From assembly GCA_037953625.1 (NCBI GenBank), contig CM075650.1, positions 5,892,501-5,956,500 of the forward strand: 64,000 nucleotides of DNA. The letters run 5' to 3'. Below the pieces are notes generated by a model. It did no database searches, was not told where the DNA came from, and saw nothing but the letters and a program-made list of their open reading frames with translations. Of the stretch, positions 61,657-64,000 are shown piece by piece. A program made the translations under genes and the position numbers. This DNA comes from Crotalaria pallida. Lineage: Eukaryota > Streptophyta > Magnoliopsida > Fabales > Fabaceae. How positions within the stretch are numbered: the stretch's first letter is position 1; each line of letters begins with the position of its first letter.

Positions 61657-63079
61657 GGGAATTATGCCTTGAGGGGCTGCCCCTTGGCAAAATCAGGGTT
61701 TTGTTATTTACCTTGCTCCTAGTCTGCACAGTAGTCCATCCTTCATCATCATTAGCAATACTCTTCCCTTTATCAAGCACCGCAGGCTCACTGTTCTGAG
61801 AAGACATGATAGTCTTGACAGGGGCAGTGATTGTCTCCAATACTTTATTGGCCTCTTGCATTGCAGAGTCAATATTCTCTGGGGGGATGGTTTCATTAGT
61901 CACAACTTCCTTAGTTCTGAGAGCATCAACTACCACCTCTATCTCCTTCTGTGATGGTTTGTTTTTTATCACCCATTGTTGTTTCACTCCCTTTTTGCAC
62001 ATTTTGGAATCATGGCCATATGAAGAACATTTTGCACAAAGAACTGGCTTCCATTCATAAACCACTTTCTGTGTGATGACAATACCATTCTCATCCTGAA
62101 AGTAAACTTCCTCAGGTAGTATTTTTGGATTCACCTCAATCAGGACTCTTGCATAATTAATCCTGTTCCTCTCCTTTGTTACTTGGTCAACCATGATAGG
62201 GGTGCCAATGAGGCTAGCAATTTTTCCAAGAGCAGCAACCCCCCAAAACTTCAAATTCAAGTTAGGCAATGGTACCCATACTGATACCCTGTCCAAGAAT
62301 TCTCTAGTTACTGGCTTACCAGTCCATGGAGCAAGGATAATAGGCTTCTTATCAAAATGAAAGAGGCCAATTTCAAGGACAGTATTCCTAGCCTCCATAG
62401 AGTTAAATCTCACTATGAAAGTGCCATCACTATTCATTAACACCTTGTCCACCCCATACTGACCCCAAGCTTTTTTTATAAATCCATTAAGAACTGAAAA
62501 GGGTGGTTTTGCCCCCAACACATAGCAAACAAGGGCATTCTTCCAGTAAGTCATCTCAGTTTCTATATCTGTTGCATCAATTTTACCCATGGCTACTCCA
62601 TCCTTCATATCAGGTTTAAAGAAGTGCAGTTTCTCACCTGCGTTTCTCAGTTTTGTAATGTCGAATTTTTCCCATACACTCTGCCAAGGAGGGAAATCTT
62701 TATCGGTAGAGGCATTATCTGATATAGGTGGATCAGTCATAGTTGCATCAGCAGGCCTGCCCCTAGGGTCTGCCAGAATATTAGGATTAGTCAATCCTGC
62801 ATCAATTCCACTCCTACTCCCTTCAGCAGTCTCATGGCCATTCTGTATAATCTTCTGCTGGAGTTTTTCTCTTAATACATCAATCTTTCTCACCCATAAT
62901 TCAGCTTTCTTGGGGCTCAAGTTTTCGATCTCTTCAAGGTCTTCCTCATCCAAGTCTTCAATATCAGTCTTTGATGGTGTTGTACCATGTTTCCCATGCG
63001 ATTTTCTTTGAGAAGCTGGTGATTTTGGAGGTCTACCTCTCTTCTTCGCCATGACGGCGTTGTGCGGCGGTGTTGACAA
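61649..63079 (-). CDS. LINE ORF1: nucleic-acid-binding protein with AT-hook, DUF4283 and CCHC
   Basis: 476 codons, open from ATG 63079 to TAG 61649. An AT-hook-like basic motif is at residues 12-19 (KKRGRPPK). A charged helical region follows (about 38-85), then a DUF4283 RNA-binding-type domain (about 175-320, with NGFIKKAWGQYGVDKVLMN). A CCHC knuckle is at 348-361 (CAKCSSYGHDSKMC), followed by a low-complexity tail. The family role is binding LINE RNA in the particle. The frame is intact although ORF2 is broken, so the protein could in principle still be made. The start is the first ATG after the target duplication and has no rival upstream. Confidence 0.88.
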   Translation of the reverse strand: MSTPPHNAVMAKKRGRPPKSPASQRKSHGKHGTTPSKTDIEDLDEEDLEEIENLSPKKAELWVRKIDVLREKLQQKIIQNGHETAEGSRSGIDAGLTNPNILADPRGRPADATMTDPPISDNASTDKDFPPWQSVWEKFDITKLRNAGEKLHFFKPDMKDGVAMGKIDATDIETEMTYWKNALVCYVLGAKPPFSVLNGFIKKAWGQYGVDKVLMNSDGTFIVRFNSMEARNTVLEIGLFHFDKKPIILAPWTGKPVTREFLDRVSVWVPLPNLNLKFWGVAALGKIASLIGTPIMVDQVTKERNRINYARVLIEVNPKILPEEVYFQDENGIVITQKVVYEWKPVLCAKCSSYGHDSKMCKKGVKQQWVIKNKPSQKEIEVVVDALRTKEVVTNETIPPENIDSAMQEANKVLETITAPVKTIMSSQNSEPAVLDKGKSIANDDEGWTTVQTRSKVNNKTLILPRGSPSRHNSHG

Positions 63080-63162
63080 GGGTTAGGTCAAAGCCACGAG
63101 AGAGAGGTTTTTAGGTTGTTGGTTGTTTCTATCAAGTACCTTATAAAAAAAATAATTGATAA

Positions 63163-64000
63163 ATTGATAAATTGTTATGATGGCAAGTTGCAAAAGTTGA
63201 GAATTTTAAATTAATGAAAGAGAAAACACTAAACAATGATATGGCAAAAAGAAAGATTAGTGCACAATGAAATATGGATTTATATATATTAATATATATT
63301 TATAAACCCAGCCGGCATGGGATATATGATATGGGTTGCCGATGAGTTAGCCGGAACCCAATAAAGAGGTTGCTGATGAGTTTGCCAGGACCTCAATTTA
63401 CTGGGTCGCTGATGAGTTAGCCAGAACCCAGAATATTCATGGGCTGCTGATGTGTTCGCCAGGGCCCAGGGTTGCTGATGAGTTAGCCAGAACCCGAAGT
63501 GGGTTGCCGATGAGTTAGCCGGGACCCGACCGTATCATAGCCCTATGATACGGGATATTATTTTAGTACCAGATGTGTTAGCCTGGTGCTAGACCAGATG
63601 TGTTAGCCTGGTGCCAATTGAGGAAGGGTTGCTGATGAGTTAGCCAGAACCCGACCTACGCCAGCCTTTTGACTGGTGTTAAATTAAAAGACTTATTAAC
63701 TTAAAATACATGTTAAACCAAAAGACTTGCTCGAATATTTAAAAGCTAATTACTTAAAAAAAAGTATTAAATAAAAACATTAATAAGATGACTTAACAAC
63801 TTAAGATTTAATAATTCAAATAAAATAATTTTGATGTTACTCTTGATTGGGGTTGTTTTCTATACTTGCCTGAGTCTTATTTATGTTGTATTTTTAGAAA
63901 CTATTACTTAAGCTAGGAGTTATTACTCACTCTCTGCTTAATTTTTAGGTACTGAAGGTGACTATGAGCTTCTCTAAGCAGAGGACCAGCACACTCCACC
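63163..64000 (+). mobile_element. 3' LTR of element F, second segment (runs off the window)
   Basis: Continues the LTR after the LINE. Contains the minisatellite at 63300-63660 and an acceptor ATTTTTAG|GTACTG at 63948. No LTR end is reached. Confidence 0.7.
63300..63660. repeat. Minisatellite with TTGCTGATGAGTTAGCC units in LTR F
   Basis: About ten units of gggttgctgatgagttagcc plus agaaccc, with variants (gatgtgttagcctggtgc), 28 to 40 bp each; inside the predicted LTR intron. Confidence 0.9.

Larger units (their letters stand above)
58104..63149 (-). mobile_element. L1-type LINE retrotransposon, near full length, defective
   Basis: On the minus strand the element runs from about 63149 to 58104. 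It ends in a poly-A tail (poly-T on plus, 58104-58113) and is flanked by a target duplication aaataattgataa (58091-58103 and 63150-63162). It encodes ORF1 and ORF2, overlapping by 8 bp. The 5' leader before ORF1 is only about 70 bp. It sits in the LTR of F. ORF1 is open but ORF2 has several stops and a frame shift, so the copy cannot move by itself. Confidence 0.92.

Overview
The window is nuclear DNA of a flowering plant, most likely a legume-type eudicot. It is AT-rich and gene-poor, and it is filled with nested Ty3/gypsy chromovirus (Tekay/Del-like) LTR retrotransposons, an L1-type plant LINE with DUF4283 in ORF1, and the end of a CACTA transposon. The legume guess rests on LTR style and is weak; the plant call is firm. 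No bacterial or organellar features, tRNA, rRNA or CRISPR were seen.

Layout. 1-1966: right end of a CACTA element whose left end lies outside the window. It carries a truncated LRR receptor-kinase ectodomain (341-868) and sits in the left LTR of element A. 1967-22633: element A, a minus-strand chromovirus (gag 10120 down to chromodomain 2599), heavily broken. A solo LTR of its own family (3298-6878, TSD ccttg) cuts its integrase. A young non-coding LARD-like element B (11130-19856, TSD actgg, two 2517-bp LTRs) sits in its right LTR. 22634-24689: old non-coding flank, duplicated near 55-56 kb. 24690-30488: a 5.8-kb solo LTR (I). 30489-33782: gag fragments of a gypsy and a copia element. 33783-39783: solo LTR C, split by solo LTR G (34270-36913). 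39784-42555: host segment with a two-exon gene for a secreted cysteine-rich peptide. 42556-49724: gag-only element E, entered by LTR H, which is cut at 49724. 49725-52290: second copy of the host segment with an intact second peptide gene. 52291-56460: host or old copia-like sequence and the duplicated flank, split by solo LTR D (52742-55295). 56461-64000: 3' end of chromovirus F with its LTR, entered by a 5-kb LINE (58104-63149).

The only plausible functional host genes are the two cysteine-rich peptide genes; the rest is mobile DNA at different stages of decay. The most unusual pattern is a layout shared by LTRs of otherwise different families. Several carry an array of short palindromes (ACTCGAGT or AATCGATT type) just upstream of a TATA box. 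All of A, B, C, D, E, F and G then show a strong 5' splice donor (mostly AAG|GTAAG), an intron-like stretch (usually with a family-specific minisatellite), and a pyrimidine-rich acceptor ending TAG or CAG before GT. This suggests an intron inside the LTR of these chromoviruses. In family A a 157-codon ORF starts directly after the acceptor. All alignments, splice sites and mismatch counts here were made by eye.
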